Below are positions 16,051 through 27,327 of a DNA stretch of 64,000 bases, piece by piece (within the stretch, counting starts at the first letter, position 1; each line of letters opens with the position of its first letter). This stretch comes from Flaccisagitta enflata (taxonomy: Eukaryota; Chaetognatha; Sagittoidea; Aphragmophora): positions 49,414,001 to 49,478,000 of the forward strand of contig OZ231128.1 of NCBI GenBank assembly GCA_965153355.1, in the 5' to 3' direction. The position numbers and the translations under genes were made by a program. The notes beneath the pieces are model-generated. The model did not search any database, was not told the origin of the DNA, and saw nothing but the letters and a program-made list of their open reading frames with translations.

Positions 16051-16052
16051 TA

Positions 16053-16669
16053 CCGGGTGATCAGCCGGAATTGAGTAAATGTATGGTGCCATTACTCTTA
16101 AACTACAAAAGCAAATTATTTGGGGATGGTCTAGAATTGAAGAGAATTGCTAAACGTTTGCTTACATAAAAAGAAATAGCCCCATAATGTTAAAGAAACG
16201 GCCTTCTAGTTACATTTCAGTTGAAGTCGATTTGGAAAAGTGGCGCAATTTTGCGCAGAATCCTCATCTAATGTCAAGTCATTTCCTTTTGAGTAGAGAC
16301 AATTGAGGTAAGAAATGGCGGTTCTCATGATTTTCTTTTCAAAACTGGATTAAGAACTCATCAATTTGGCACCATAAAATGGATTTTAGCTGTACTCAAT
16401 CAACAGATTTACTTTAAACACCAAGGACATTGAATAAAATAGAAAAAGTCAATCGTCCAAGTTACTTTAATTTTGGCATCAATTCCCGATCTTGAAAAAA
16501 AAGCATCTACAGCCATTACTTGCAAGCCCTTTGGGCTACAATATCCATCTTTGGCTTAAAATAAACATTCATTAATTTTCTTTATTATAAACTATTGCCC
16601 AAGTTTCAACTAATGATCGTTCAGTCTCAGCGTCCAAAAAGATTTACTCACTTCCGGCTGATCACCCGG
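16053..16669. mobile_element. 617-bp TIR element M1 with TA target duplication
   Basis: Terminal inverted repeats of about 28 bp begin CCGGGTGATCAGCCGGAA and differ at one position (ATTGAG versus AGTGAG). Both ends are bordered by TA (16051-16052 and 16670-16671). This fits a Tc1/mariner-related MITE. The interior is AT-rich, has no transposase frame, and contains ATGGTCTAGAATTGAAG near 16116, a core also seen in family C and F3. Confidence 0.85.
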
Positions 16670-16917
16670 TATGAGGGTCTCTCCATTTGTCCTTCCATGA
16701 CACCTCTTTAGCGCCAAATCTGATTCACGTAGAGAGTCAGGCTGTATCATTGCCCAATCGGGCTTGTTTGTTCCTTTTTTGTTGCAAACACGTTTCTCTA
16801 TAGGCCTAAGCTTATTCAATCGGTTGATTAGTTTTAATTTCAAAAACAAGTTTACAATATTTCTTTTTGCCTAACTACGTACGTGGTGTCTGTATAACTC
16901 TTTGTCTATCAGTCTCA

Positions 16918-17077
<160 letters not shown>

Positions 17078-17359
17078 GTCCTGTTCTTCTCTGTTTGAGG
17101 AAGCTGTGTCGGGTACCAAAGGGACAATCATCAGTCGTTGAGGCCTGGAATCCATCAGAATTGCAGAATTGCTTGGTTCTTTGGAGACTGGACTCGACAA
17201 TTGGCACCACCGTCAAACACTAGTTTTTTTCTGTCTCTCTTCTTCTTCTTTTTCGGCAACGGTCCCAAAAGGGTTGATGACCTATAGAAAATTCCCCATA
17301 GATGCTTTCATACATATGGGGAATTTCTCCACTTTCTTCTCCTTTGTCTCTCTCTCTCA

Positions 17360-17682
17360 CTTCCCCCCCCCCATTCAGATCCTAGCCTCAGGGCCCAAAT
17401 TCCATCTCAAGACCCAAACTCCAGCCTCGCGGCTCAAATCCCATGCTCAAGGCCCCAAGCTCCAACCTCAAGGCCCTAACCCAGAATCAAGGCCCAAATA
17501 CTAGCCTTATAAGCCATGTAAGCCATGTAAGCCTAAATCCCAGCCTCAAGACCTAAACCTCAATCGCTAGCAGAAGGAATGTGTGAAAGCATAGGTCACC
17601 GACCCCTTTGGAGCCGCTGCCCTGCTCCATCCCTCAATGTTATTCACAATTCACTTACGCAGGGCACGAGTGCCGCTGACCA
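17360..17682 (-). mobile_element. Family B element B1
   Basis: Read on the minus strand it starts TGGTCAGCGGCACTCGTGCC, continues with AATTGTGAATAAC and GCGGCTCCAAAGGGG, then a degraded array of about 20-bp units (TTGAGGC-TGGGATTTGGGCC-like). The same order is seen in B3 and B5. There is no coding capacity. Confidence 0.65.
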
Positions 17683-17701
17683 TCTGACGCTTTTGTAACT
17701 A

Positions 17702-17875
17702 TGAATCTTCTTCTCTTTCTTCTTCTTCTTCTTCTTCTTCTACTTCTTCCTCTTCTTCTTCTCCTTCTTCTTCTTCTTCTTCTTCTTCTTCTCCTTTCTC
17801 TACTTTTTCTTATTTTCCTTCTTCTTCTTCCTCTTCTTTTTCTTTTTCTTTTTCTTTTTCTTTTTCTTTTTCGAG
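17702..17875. repeat. (CTT)n / (CTTTTT)n pyrimidine repeat
   Basis: CTT units with CTC and CTA variants, ending in CTTTTT hexamers that run into copy A6. Confidence 0.9.
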
Positions 17876-18011
17876 GCTTTGTCCGTCCGTCCGTCCGTCC
17901 GTCCGTCCGTTGGTTGGTCCGTTGGTGAGCACGAGTCGAAAAGTGTGAAAACGCGCATTTCCGCTCCTGCCCACCGTCCGCAACTGATGGCCGTGTATCC
18001 GGCCTTGTTCG
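17871..18011 (+). mobile_element. Family A copy A6, hairpin end missing
   Basis: It begins inside the element at GAGGCTTTGTCC, with no terminal hairpin. The GTCC core, GAGCACGAGTCGAAAAGTGT, CCGTCCGCAACT and GGCCGTGTATCCGGCCTTGT follow. It is nearly identical to A3 over the shared part. The pyrimidine repeat has replaced the first 30 bp. Confidence 0.75.
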
Positions 18012-18029
18012 TTTTCTTTTTCTTCGTTT

Positions 18030-18191
18030 TTAGTCGCGTGCTACGCGACTCTATGACCCGCTATGTTGGTCGGTCGGTCGGTCAGTCCGTCGGTCTCCGT
18101 TAGCTTTTTTCGGTATTTACGGGCGGTTTTTGCGTTACTGCCCCTGCCCACCCGCACGCGACTTCGGTAGCCGTGTATACGGCCTTGTTTT
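18030..18191 (+). mobile_element. Family A copy A7 (AGTCGCGTGC subfamily), complete
   Basis: Hairpin AGTCGCGTGCTACGCGACT at 18032-18050, a GGTCGGTCGGTCAGTCCGTC core, CCCCTGCCCACCC, sub-TIR GCACGCGACT at 18154-18163 and end GCCGTGTATACGGCCTTGTT. GCCGTGTATACGGC is itself a near-perfect hairpin at the other terminus. Confidence 0.85.
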
Positions 18192-18638
18192 CTTAATTAG
18201 TCGTGCGAGGACTGACAACAACAATTGAACATTGGGCGACGGTTGTATTACAGTAATTACGATCAAATCGTCATTTACAGTTGCAAGGGTCTTTTACTGA
18301 CGAAAAACATCATTGAGCTAATAATGAAAGAAAGCGATAGCGATGATTATAATTGTTACCATCTGTTCAACTGTGAAGCGTGAAACACGGCGAAATTTGA
18401 ATGTGGAAAAAAGCACAGAGGTTTTGATTTGCATGATAATTCGATGATCGCATTTGTGGGCAAAACATAGGAACTATCTCGCGACACTCATTATTTTAGT
18501 ATATGCGGTTAGTCTCCAAGTCATAGGAGAGAAATATTTTTTCTTCTTTTTTAGTTTTTTTTTTAAATAAAATCTGAAAAATTTTTCTCACAATAGTGTA
18601 AATTAATAGAAATTATGTGTTGGTTTTTTACTATTTTC

Positions 18639-19269
18639 CACTGTCCGCCAGAACACGGAATGAGTTGACTTGAAATGATCGTCTACAACTCTGATAGGTT
18701 TTGAGTCCTTGTGGTGTGTATAATACAAATCTGAAAAGAACTAAATCATTTTTGGGGCGCTTTTTGAAATGTATACAAAATAGTACAAATTTAGTACATA
18801 TTTCATCATAACTCTTTGTGATGATTTATTTTAGTATTTTTTACCACAGATTTGGACTCAGTGGGTGGCTTGCGGTTCGTTTGATATGTCACACTATATA
18901 CTTTTAAAAAAGAAGTAAAAACTTATTTTTTTATAAAATCATTAAAAATAAATGTATTTTATAGCAATATGATGAAAAAATTAACTTTCTTTTTCTTTTT
19001 CAAAACTGTATAGTGTGACATATCAAACGAACTACAAAGCACTTGCTGAATCCGAATCTGCTGTCAAAAATACCAGAAAATATCACCACAAAGAGTTATG
19101 ATGAAGAATGTACTAAATTTACACCAATTTTGTATATATTTCACAAACCGCCCCAAAATTGATTTAGTTTCCTTTAGATTTATGTTGTACACACTACAAT
19201 GACCCAAAAACTATCAAAGTGAGAGACGATCATTCTACCTCAACTCATTCCGTGTTTTGGCTGGTAGTG
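18639..19269. mobile_element. 0.63-kb palindromic (foldback) element F2
   Basis: The halves are reverse complements around about 18955. AACACGGAATGAGTTGACTT mirrors AACTCATTCCGTGTT, and TTTGATATGTCACACTATA mirrors TATAGTGTGACATATCAAA with perfect pairing. Outer ends are CACTGTCCGCCAG and CTGGTAGTG. TTTC lies on both sides and may be a target duplication, but this is weak. No coding frame. Confidence 0.8.
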
Positions 19270-19465
19270 TTTCATCGGCCACGTCTGGCAAGTACTTTGA
19301 CTTTCCAGAGGCGGCACTTTATAAAAACAAATTTATTATCAAAGTGATGACAATTATCTCAAATGAATGACTAGAATAGTGTCAAGAATCAGTTAGCGCA
19401 GTAATGCATCACAAGGAGCAAAAAAGCAAATGGCGATTATGATGATCAGGCCCCTCTTCCATTTA

Positions 19466-19582
<117 letters not shown>

Positions 19583-19624
19583 TGACTGCACCTATGCTTT
19601 CATTGATAAAACAGATACAAAAAA

Positions 19625-19905
19625 AAAAAATAAAACAATTTTTAAAGGAACGTTTTCCAAGATTTTCAAAAAATCTTTCAGTCTAGACCAATCCCAGATT
19701 GCTATCTCAAACGGATTAGGAGCTAGAGCCTTCCAAAGAGAAGCTCTATTTTGCTGAAACGAACTTTTTTATGAAGGGATTGTGAAAATGAAAATGCAAA
19801 GTTTTTATTCAAATTAATGCCACTTCTAAATGGTCTAGAATTTCAATAGGTTTTATCGAAATTTGTTACCACAATAAGGTATTCAAAAGTGCGTCTTTTT
19901 TATTG
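19625..19905 (-). mobile_element. Family C repeat, copy C2
   Basis: The minus-strand counterpart of C1 and C3. It shows the inverse of CTCTAGCTCCTAATCCGTTT and GGTCTAGACTGAAAG. A second GGTCTAGAAT word lies near 19834, as expected for an element with internal inverted symmetry. Confidence 0.6.
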
Positions 19906-20070
19906 ATACGCGTGGTATCATATCATGTACACAGTATGCCAAATTACGTGATTCATACAATAGTGCGTGAATTGAGGACTGGGCCCGACCTCATTCAGCT
20001 CACTCAATATGCAACGCTTGTTTGTTTTTTCGTATCCGTTCTCAAAAAGAACGAAAGTGCGATGGTGAAA

Positions 20071-20171
<101 letters not shown>

Positions 20172-20449
20172 AAAAATAGGTCTCGTTATTTTACGAGATT
20201 TACTGAGATTGGAAGTTTCAAGTTTGAACGTGAGGTTCTCACTCTCTACTTTGATTTCTCTCCATGAAGCCTCTCATGGTAGAGACTAAAATAAGAAGAT
20301 TCACGCCCTGCTCAAAATAACAGAAGTGTACAGTACGTTAGGAGCAACAGGGCCAGTACAAAGAGGGATTTCTACAGTTACAATGTTGAATTTCCACACC
20401 ATGTGATTAAAAAAAAAAACCTAACAATAAATTTCTTTTAGTCGCATGT

Positions 20450-20535
20450 GTTGCCATTAGTTCTGATAATAGAGTGCTGCGCTACTGTTTAGCATTTCTC
20501 TTCTTCAGGGTCACAGGTTCAAATCCTTTCTTTCC
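20450..20535 (+). repeat. tRNA-like SINE head or tRNA pseudogene
   Basis: The segment TAGAGTGCTGCGCTACTG with GGTCACAGGTTCAAATCCT about 30 bp later resembles the D-arm/A-box and T-arm/B-box of a tRNA-derived SINE. GGTTCAAATCC matches the B-box consensus. No clean cloverleaf or discriminator end is seen, so a functional tRNA is unlikely. A C/T-rich tail with TTCC units follows. Confidence 0.45.
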
Positions 20536-20873
20536 CTCTTCCATTTCTCTCTTCCTGCCATTCGCTCCTCTATTCCTCCCTACCTTCCTTCCTTCCTTCC
20601 TTCCTGACCAACCAATAAACTGAAAATGACAAATTCAGCTTTTGAATGCCCATTAAAGTCCAAAATTCAAAAACGTTACCGATAGACGGACCAACGGACG
20701 GACCGAGAGAGCTACGTGTACTACAAAACAATGCGACAACCTTGGTGCGGAACGCCAGAAATTAAGCAGAGGTTATTTTCCTTGAAACTGTGGGTTTTTT
20801 GTGAATATTGGGTATTATTCTGAGCCGCTGCGGTGTCCGAAAAATTTACATGCCGAACAAGCTCCCCAACGTT

Positions 20874-20895
20874 TAGTATCGCGTGCACGCGACTA
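20874..20895 (-). mobile_element. Family A hairpin-end fragment A8
   Basis: Only the terminal hairpin remains (GTATCGCGTGCACGCGACTA), with a 2-base insertion in its left stem. GACGGACCAACGGACGGACC at 20693 may be a separated piece of the core. Confidence 0.5.
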
Positions 20896-20899
20896 AACA

Positions 20900-21640
20900 C
20901 TTGCCAAATGTTGAAAGATGTAACCCACTCATTACTGAATACTATTTCATTGATCACTGCGCTAGACACTCAACGTTGAGTAAATCGCTGTATCTGGAGC
21001 GCCTTACGACGTTAACATACCATGTATCCTTGAAGGACGTAGTAGCGTAACTACAAACAAGCTATCAAAGCCCATCTGCGTTCAACCTAACAAGCCCGTC
21101 TGGGCGTCTCGACGCTTCATTCGCTTGATTTTCAAGGAGGCATGATGGAACAATTGGTCGACTCAGACCAACGGATCGAGGGAACAACAGACTAACATTA
21201 ACACACTTTACCACCCAACAGTTTTATCATTTTGCCAATATTTTTCTTTTAACAAGGTCAGAGGTTTCAGCCACGTCGATGTTACTAGTTTGCAAAAGCA
21301 AATGGACAAAACGACATCTAGTTTGTCTAAAATGTCTAGGGATATAAAATATTTACTGTGGCAGTTCAACTTCAAAGATTCAGTGACTATTCAATGATTT
21401 CTGTTCATTGAACTAAGGATATAGAAGCAGTTTACCATTTCCATTTTGGTTAGAGAGATTGCTACCGATGGCTGAACTATAAAATGAAAGTGGAAGTGAA
21501 AGCAGAAGCAGAAGAAACCACTTAGAAATTAACCGCTTCCACATCTCTGGAATTTCTTTTCATGGACTGATCAATTATGATTTATGAGTTTGTCCAAATA
21601 CTTTTGATCTAGTAGGTACATCACAAAAAAGGTTCACGTT
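20900..21640. other. Unassigned unique DNA
   Basis: No recognisable gene or element. Short purine runs (GAAGTGGAAGTGAAAGCAGAAG) occur near 21486-21512. Confidence 0.4.
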
Positions 21641-21644
21641 TAAA

Positions 21645-21864
21645 AACAAGGCCGGATACACGTCTACCCCAGTCGCGTGCGGGTGGGCAGGGGCTATATT
21701 TGAGGTCACTTGATCACTTGGGCAGGAGCAGTGAGGCCACTGACCGCAAAACCCCAAAAAAAGTAAAGTGTGACGGACAGATGGATGGACCGATGGACGG
21801 ACCGACGGACGGACCGACGGACCGACAAAGCAGGGTGTAGAGTCGCGTAGCACGCGACTAAAAA
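21645..21864 (-). mobile_element. Family A copy A9 (AGTCGCGTGC subfamily), complete
   Basis: It starts AACAAGGCCGGATACACG, with sub-TIR AGTCGCGTGC at 21671-21680, GGGTGGGCAGGGGC, AAAAAGTAAAGTGTGACGGA, a GGACCGACGGAC core, CAAAGCAGGGTGTAG and hairpin AGTCGCGTAGCACGCGACT at 21841-21859, then AAAAA. A good reference copy for the family. Confidence 0.85.
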
Positions 21865-22483
21865 TATTATTCTGATATTTACTAAGTTTTTCATTAGTTC
21901 TTGCACCACTAATTTGTGGCAAAATTGCTTTCAAATTGACTAGTTATTCTCACAGCATTCCTCTGGGCCCTGTATTACATTTCAAGTAATTGTATTCTCT
22001 CTGATTGAGATCCGAACCAGAAATGGAAACCATGATAACATAACTCACTAACAAATTTCACAATTTTTCCGTAAATTCATAAAATGAATTGCAACGGACG
22101 AATTCACGATAATGCAACATGGCTATGAAACTGCGTGGACACACCTAATCGGTCAATATATTTTCTTTTGGTCCGAGCAGCGGCATTGGATTTTTTTTCC
22201 TTCTTCGCGAAAGGAAGAAGTGACCCAATTTGACCCGACATGACCCAACTCATTTGGCTCCATTTTGTTGACCGATGCGACGCGCGTGACGCAAAACGAA
22301 TATAAAGCGCATGAAAAGGATTCTGAGATGGACTGAAGGTGGGAGAAGGCAGAAGAAGATGACAAATGAAAAGGATTCTGAGGGGGACTGAAGGTGAGGG
22401 AGAGGGAAGGAGCTGACAAAAAATCTGAAAAAGAGGTTTTCTCCCCCACCAGCCAAAATACCAGGTTCTTCACAATACAATAC
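21865..22483. other. Unassigned unique DNA
   Basis: No gene recognised. AGGATTCTGAGNNGGACTGAAGGTG occurs twice (22318 and 22374), a 56-bp-spaced local duplication. Confidence 0.4.
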
Positions 22484-22574
22484 AGTACAATACAATACAG
22501 TACAATACAATACAATACAATACAATACAATACAATACAATACAATACAATACAATACAATACAATACAATACA
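22484..22574. repeat. (AATAC)n pentanucleotide repeat
   Basis: About 18 pentamers; a few AGTAC variants at the left mark older units. Confidence 0.95.
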
Positions 22575-22992
22575 ATGCAACAGAGTAAAGAGATACAGCA
22601 AAGATGAAATTTGGGGCTTGTTCAGACAAGAGAGGTCAAGCTTCTACAGACACCAGACAGTCAGACATACAGGCAGACAAACATCCTGATAGCACGACGT
22701 ATAGAAATATAGGCAGACACACAACCAGTTAGATGAACAACCGAATGATATACAGACAGACAGAAAGACAGACAAACAGGAAAACAGATAGGAAAACAGA
22801 CCATCTACAGCTGAGAATGATTTCTTCCCAATCTTACGCGAAAAAAAGGAGTTCGCTGAGGAATATACGAGAGCTAGAGAATTTCTTTCATAACTTGGCT
22901 TCATCAAAAATTCATTAGGGCGCAAATATTTTCAAAGCGCAGACAAATTTTTTCATGATAAATTGGATGGTAGGGTAAATACCATTTTAAGA

Positions 22993-23143
<151 letters not shown>

Positions 23144-23538
23144 GTGTACTTCTGTCGAGACAAAAATGTCTATCAGAGCGGCATTTCTTTCATTTGATAA
23201 TAGAGAAAAGAGAGAATCGAATTGGCTTCTTCTTTGTCTTTTCTTGATCAGAGATCGACAGACAGACCGACCGACAGACAGACAGATAGACAGACAGACA
23301 GAGTTATTTTCGTTATCCAGAATCGTCTTGTCCGTTTGTTAGCGCCGTTGAGTCTTTGGAGCACGAATTCGCCGCCGTTGGAATTTCGTCACTGTAGGCG
23401 CCGGTATCGCGTTTCCGCCATAGCCACCGTCAGCGCCGCGCCGGCGTTGTTCTTCCGCCAACATCGGAGCAGACGTCGAAATTTCAGCACCTCTCCACGT
23501 TGTCGCTTCTTTACCGCCGTAATCGTTACGTTGTTGGT

Positions 23539-23711
<173 letters not shown>

Positions 23712-23962
23712 GATGTTGAATTCCATGTTTACTATAGAGACTCCGACCAAAAAGATGGGGGGGGGGAAATGGGGACGAAGATTTAAGCGCAGAGCCACCT
23801 CGGTTATTGACTCGTCCAACATACTAAGTCTGCATTTTTCAGCCCACCTGGAGGGAAGTTCCTGTTGGCCCACAGTGGGCTTATGGCGATGCTTCTTGTT
23901 GCGACCTCTGGATGTCATGGACGTTTCTTGCTCCTGCTGACACGGTTGATGTTGCTGCTGTT
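23712..23962 (-). repeat. LINE-associated 3' unit, copy U2
   Basis: It shares with U1 (24157-24391) the blocks AAATGGGGAC(G/A)A(A/G)GATT, TAAGCGCAGAGCCACCTCG, GTCCAACATACTAA and GTGGGC(T/C)TA(T/C)GGCGATGC. Both copies lie between GTT/AAC tracts. It is either a duplicated 3' UTR or a SINE using the same tail. Confidence 0.7.
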
Positions 23963-24391
<429 letters not shown>

Positions 24392-24392
24392 C

Positions 24393-24482
<90 letters not shown>

Positions 24483-24573
24483 TTGTTGTTGTTTTTGTTG
24501 TCGTTGTTGTTGTTGTTGTTGTTGTTGTTTTTGTTGTTGTTGTTGTTGTTGTTTTTGTTGTTGTTGTTGTTTA
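24392..24573. repeat. (GTT)n, first tail tract after LINE ORF2
   Basis: GTT run with GTTTTT variants. On the minus strand it starts 4 bases after the ORF2 stop codon as AATAAACAACAAC. Confidence 0.95.
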
Positions 24574-24575
24574 TT
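24570..24575 (-). promoter_or_regulatory. Polyadenylation signal AATAAA of the LINE
   Basis: AATAAA begins 4 nt after the ORF2 TGA stop (TGA-CCTG-AATAAA-CAACAAC). This very short spacing suggests that transcripts end at or in the first AAC tract. Confidence 0.6.
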
Positions 24576-24579
24576 CAGG

Positions 24580-27327
24580 TCAGCTCAAGATGTCGAGTAT
24601 CGAAGCATTTTCTTTGACGTGCGCCACTTTCCTATAGTTGTCTATGGTTGATTGAATGATTGGCGAATGCGTTTTCATGGTCCCTAGTTGTTTTTGCGCG
24701 AATGCAAGCAGATGCTCTTTTATCCGTGGGATTGCTGACAAGTCATGCAAGTCTTTTACAGCGACGTAGTTGGGCGTTTTTAGAATGGAACGGAGTGCTT
24801 GGTTTTGTAGCAATTGTAACTTCTCTAAGTGACACTCTGCAGCTGTGGTAGTGCAGATACTGCCGTACTCGAAAATTGGACGAATAATTGCTTTGTACAG
24901 GGTCGCAAGCATGTCTGGGCTATGTTCTGTTGTCATTGCTGATATCATTCTCATCAAGTTTAGTCTTTTATAGGCCTTGGCAGTTGTTTTTCGTATTTGG
25001 GGCTCGTAAGTTAGCCTTGGGTCAAACGTTACTCCAAGAAAGATGGCCTCTTGCACAGCTGATACCTTTTCATTAAACAGGTTAATGGAGAGCCCATTTT
25101 CCTCTACTTCAGACTTGTGTCGAAAGCATTTGGTGAATAGGAGTAATTTAGACTTGGCAGGATGTAAAGAGACAAACCATTTACGGCACCAAAGCTCTAG
25201 TTTTTCTACCGCCTCCTGCATAATCGACGTTGCTGACTTGACATCTGATTCAGTTACCCACAAACCGATATCGTCGGCAAATTGGGAAGCACTTAACTTT
25301 TCGAGGTTAAGAACGTCAGTCACATCATTCACATAGATTAAATAGAGGATTGGAGACAGACAGGAGCCTTGTGGGGTCCCTGCTTCAAGTGAAACAACTT
25401 CAGACCATGTCCCATCGACATTGACTCTCAGTGTTCGTTCATCCAGGAATGAAAACAGAAGATTTTGCATTTGCTTTGTCAGGCCTATTTTTTCTATTTT
25501 GTATTTCAGTCCCGCTTTCCAAACACTGTCAAAGGCCGCCCGAACATCAAGGAAGAGGGCCAGAGTGCATTTTCTTGCCTTAAATCCATTACTCACTTGC
25601 TGGGCAAGTCTAAAGAGATGCTCACTTGTTGCTCTTTTTTTCCTGAAGCCCGCCTGGTGGTCATTGAAGAAGTTTTTCTGGTTCAGTTCCTGGAGTAAGT
25701 GCTTGTACAAATATCTTTCTAACAATTTTCCAAGGCAAGACAGCAGCGAAATTGGGCGATAATTACAGGCTTGGTATTTGTCCCGTCCAGGCTTGGCCAA
25801 CATCCGCACTTTTGCACTTTTCCATGCACGAGGAAACACATTTTTAGAGAGACAATTATTGAATAGAGAGCAGATAACTTTTTTCGTCTTGCCGGAGCAG
25901 AGCCTAAGAACGTCATAGGTGATTAGATCTTCCCCCGGCGCAGAATTGTTTTTTGTATCTAAAAGCAGAATATCAAGTTCCGCAACATCTATATTTGGAA
26001 TCGAGTTAGAGTCTCTCTCAAATATTTGTTCTTCTATGTGTTGGTTGACTTCATTCTTGAATTGAACATCAAAAAGTGGACTGTCTGGTGTTCTATGAAC
26101 ACTTTTCAAATAGCGAGCAAACTCATCGCACCGACTTTTGTTATCAGATGTGAAGTCACCAGTTGGCGTAAGCAGCGGCGTTTCTGGCTCACCAATATCC
26201 GTGCACTGGTTTTTAAATCTGTTAAAAATCTTCCACATTTTGTGTGTGTTTTCTGCATTACAAATTTCATCTGCCAAATTTTCAACCTGCTTTTCGCGAT
26301 ACTCCTTTAACTGCTGCTTTACTTTATGATTGATTTGATTGTATCTCTTGGTGAGTAGCATTCTGCTCATATCAGTTGGTGCTCTCTGACGGTTTCGAAG
26401 CAAGATTTTACGTAAGCGTATATTCTGGCGAATTTCAATCGGCAGCAGTTGCTTCTTTGCGGTGACAGGACGACTGCAACTTGCGTGCGTTTCATGAAAG
26501 ATGTTACTAATGTTTTCTATGTCACGGTCAATATTTCCTGTCAGGTTAAGCTTATCGACCTCTTTGTCAGCATGCAAAGCCCACAATCTCAGGTTAACTT
26601 TACTTCGAGTATTGCAGCTTACCTTGAATTTTAGAGTAGTAACAACAGGATAATGATCAGATCCTACATCACCTAGCGTTGTACAGGACTCAATGAGAGG
26701 ACTGGTGTTAGGCTCTCCAATCACCAAGTCTAAAACGTTTGAATCGCCTGTTGCGCTATCAGTGAAAGTATTTGTTCCATCATTAAAGAAAACCAAATTT
26801 TCATCATTAAGGTTTTGCAGCAGTTTCGTCCCCCATCCATTAGTAAACCTTGAACCAAACGCTGTATGCGGACAATTGAAATCGCCAATGATGAGGCCAG
26901 GTAATTCATTACCATTGAACTTTAAACTCTTGAATCCAGTGAGGAGTTCCAACGGGAAATGATTTTTTGGATGATTATAGACAGACATGATCTTTAATGG
27001 CTGACAGTTTTCGCTCGATGGGACAACTATTGCAGCCAGCATTTCAATGGATGTTTTATCATGAGTAATTGTTACTTGCCGACATGACCACTTGTTTGGA
27101 ATCAAAAGCGCTACGCCTCCCCCCGTCGCCATTGGTCCGTCCAAAGGCTTGTCACATCTTAACATTGTGTAGTTCTCTATAGCTCTTATTGTTGAATCAC
27201 CCGTTAGTCGTGTATCACTTAAGCCAAAAATACAATTTTCTCCCTGTTCTTTTATGTACCTAGCTAAATCAGCCTGACGCGTTCTCAGTCCATTCACATT
27301 TATGCAAATAACTTTGATTCTATCCAT
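24580..27327 (-). CDS. LINE ORF2: AP endonuclease and reverse transcriptase
   Basis: A 915-residue polyprotein that nicks target DNA and copies the element RNA by target-primed reverse transcription. The N-terminal exonuclease/endonuclease/phosphatase domain (about 1-235) shows INVNGLR (9-15), LSDTRL (36-41), YNHP (117-120), GDFNCPHTAFGS (148-159) and SDHYPV (223-228). The reverse transcriptase (about 455-735) shows NSAPGED (461-467), FLDVRAAFD (592-600), AGTPQGSCLSP (649-659) and the catalytic FADD box (683-686). A C-terminal region (about 740-915) follows, with no RNase H domain, as in the Jockey clade. The ATG overlaps the ORF1 stop by 8 nt (ATGGATAG), suggesting termination-reinitiation. 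Endonuclease motif II usually has Glu (SET); here it is Asp. All other catalytic residues look intact. Confidence 0.93.
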   Translation of the reverse strand: MDRIKVICINVNGLRTRQADLARYIKEQGENCIFGLSDTRLTGDSTIRAIENYTMLRCDKPLDGPMATGGGVALLIPNKWSCRQVTITHDKTSIEMLAAIVVPSSENCQPLKIMSVYNHPKNHFPLELLTGFKSLKFNGNELPGLIIGDFNCPHTAFGSRFTNGWGTKLLQNLNDENLVFFNDGTNTFTDSATGDSNVLDLVIGEPNTSPLIESCTTLGDVGSDHYPVVTTLKFKVSCNTRSKVNLRLWALHADKEVDKLNLTGNIDRDIENISNIFHETHASCSRPVTAKKQLLPIEIRQNIRLRKILLRNRQRAPTDMSRMLLTKRYNQINHKVKQQLKEYREKQVENLADEICNAENTHKMWKIFNRFKNQCTDIGEPETPLLTPTGDFTSDNKSRCDEFARYLKSVHRTPDSPLFDVQFKNEVNQHIEEQIFERDSNSIPNIDVAELDILLLDTKNNSAPGEDLITYDVLRLCSGKTKKVICSLFNNCLSKNVFPRAWKSAKVRMLAKPGRDKYQACNYRPISLLSCLGKLLERYLYKHLLQELNQKNFFNDHQAGFRKKRATSEHLFRLAQQVSNGFKARKCTLALFLDVRAAFDSVWKAGLKYKIEKIGLTKQMQNLLFSFLDERTLRVNVDGTWSEVVSLEAGTPQGSCLSPILYLIYVNDVTDVLNLEKLSASQFADDIGLWVTESDVKSATSIMQEAVEKLELWCRKWFVSLHPAKSKLLLFTKCFRHKSEVEENGLSINLFNEKVSAVQEAIFLGVTFDPRLTYEPQIRKTTAKAYKRLNLMRMISAMTTEHSPDMLATLYKAIIRPIFEYGSICTTTAAECHLEKLQLLQNQALRSILKTPNYVAVKDLHDLSAIPRIKEHLLAFAQKQLGTMKTHSPIIQSTIDNYRKVAHVKENASILDILS

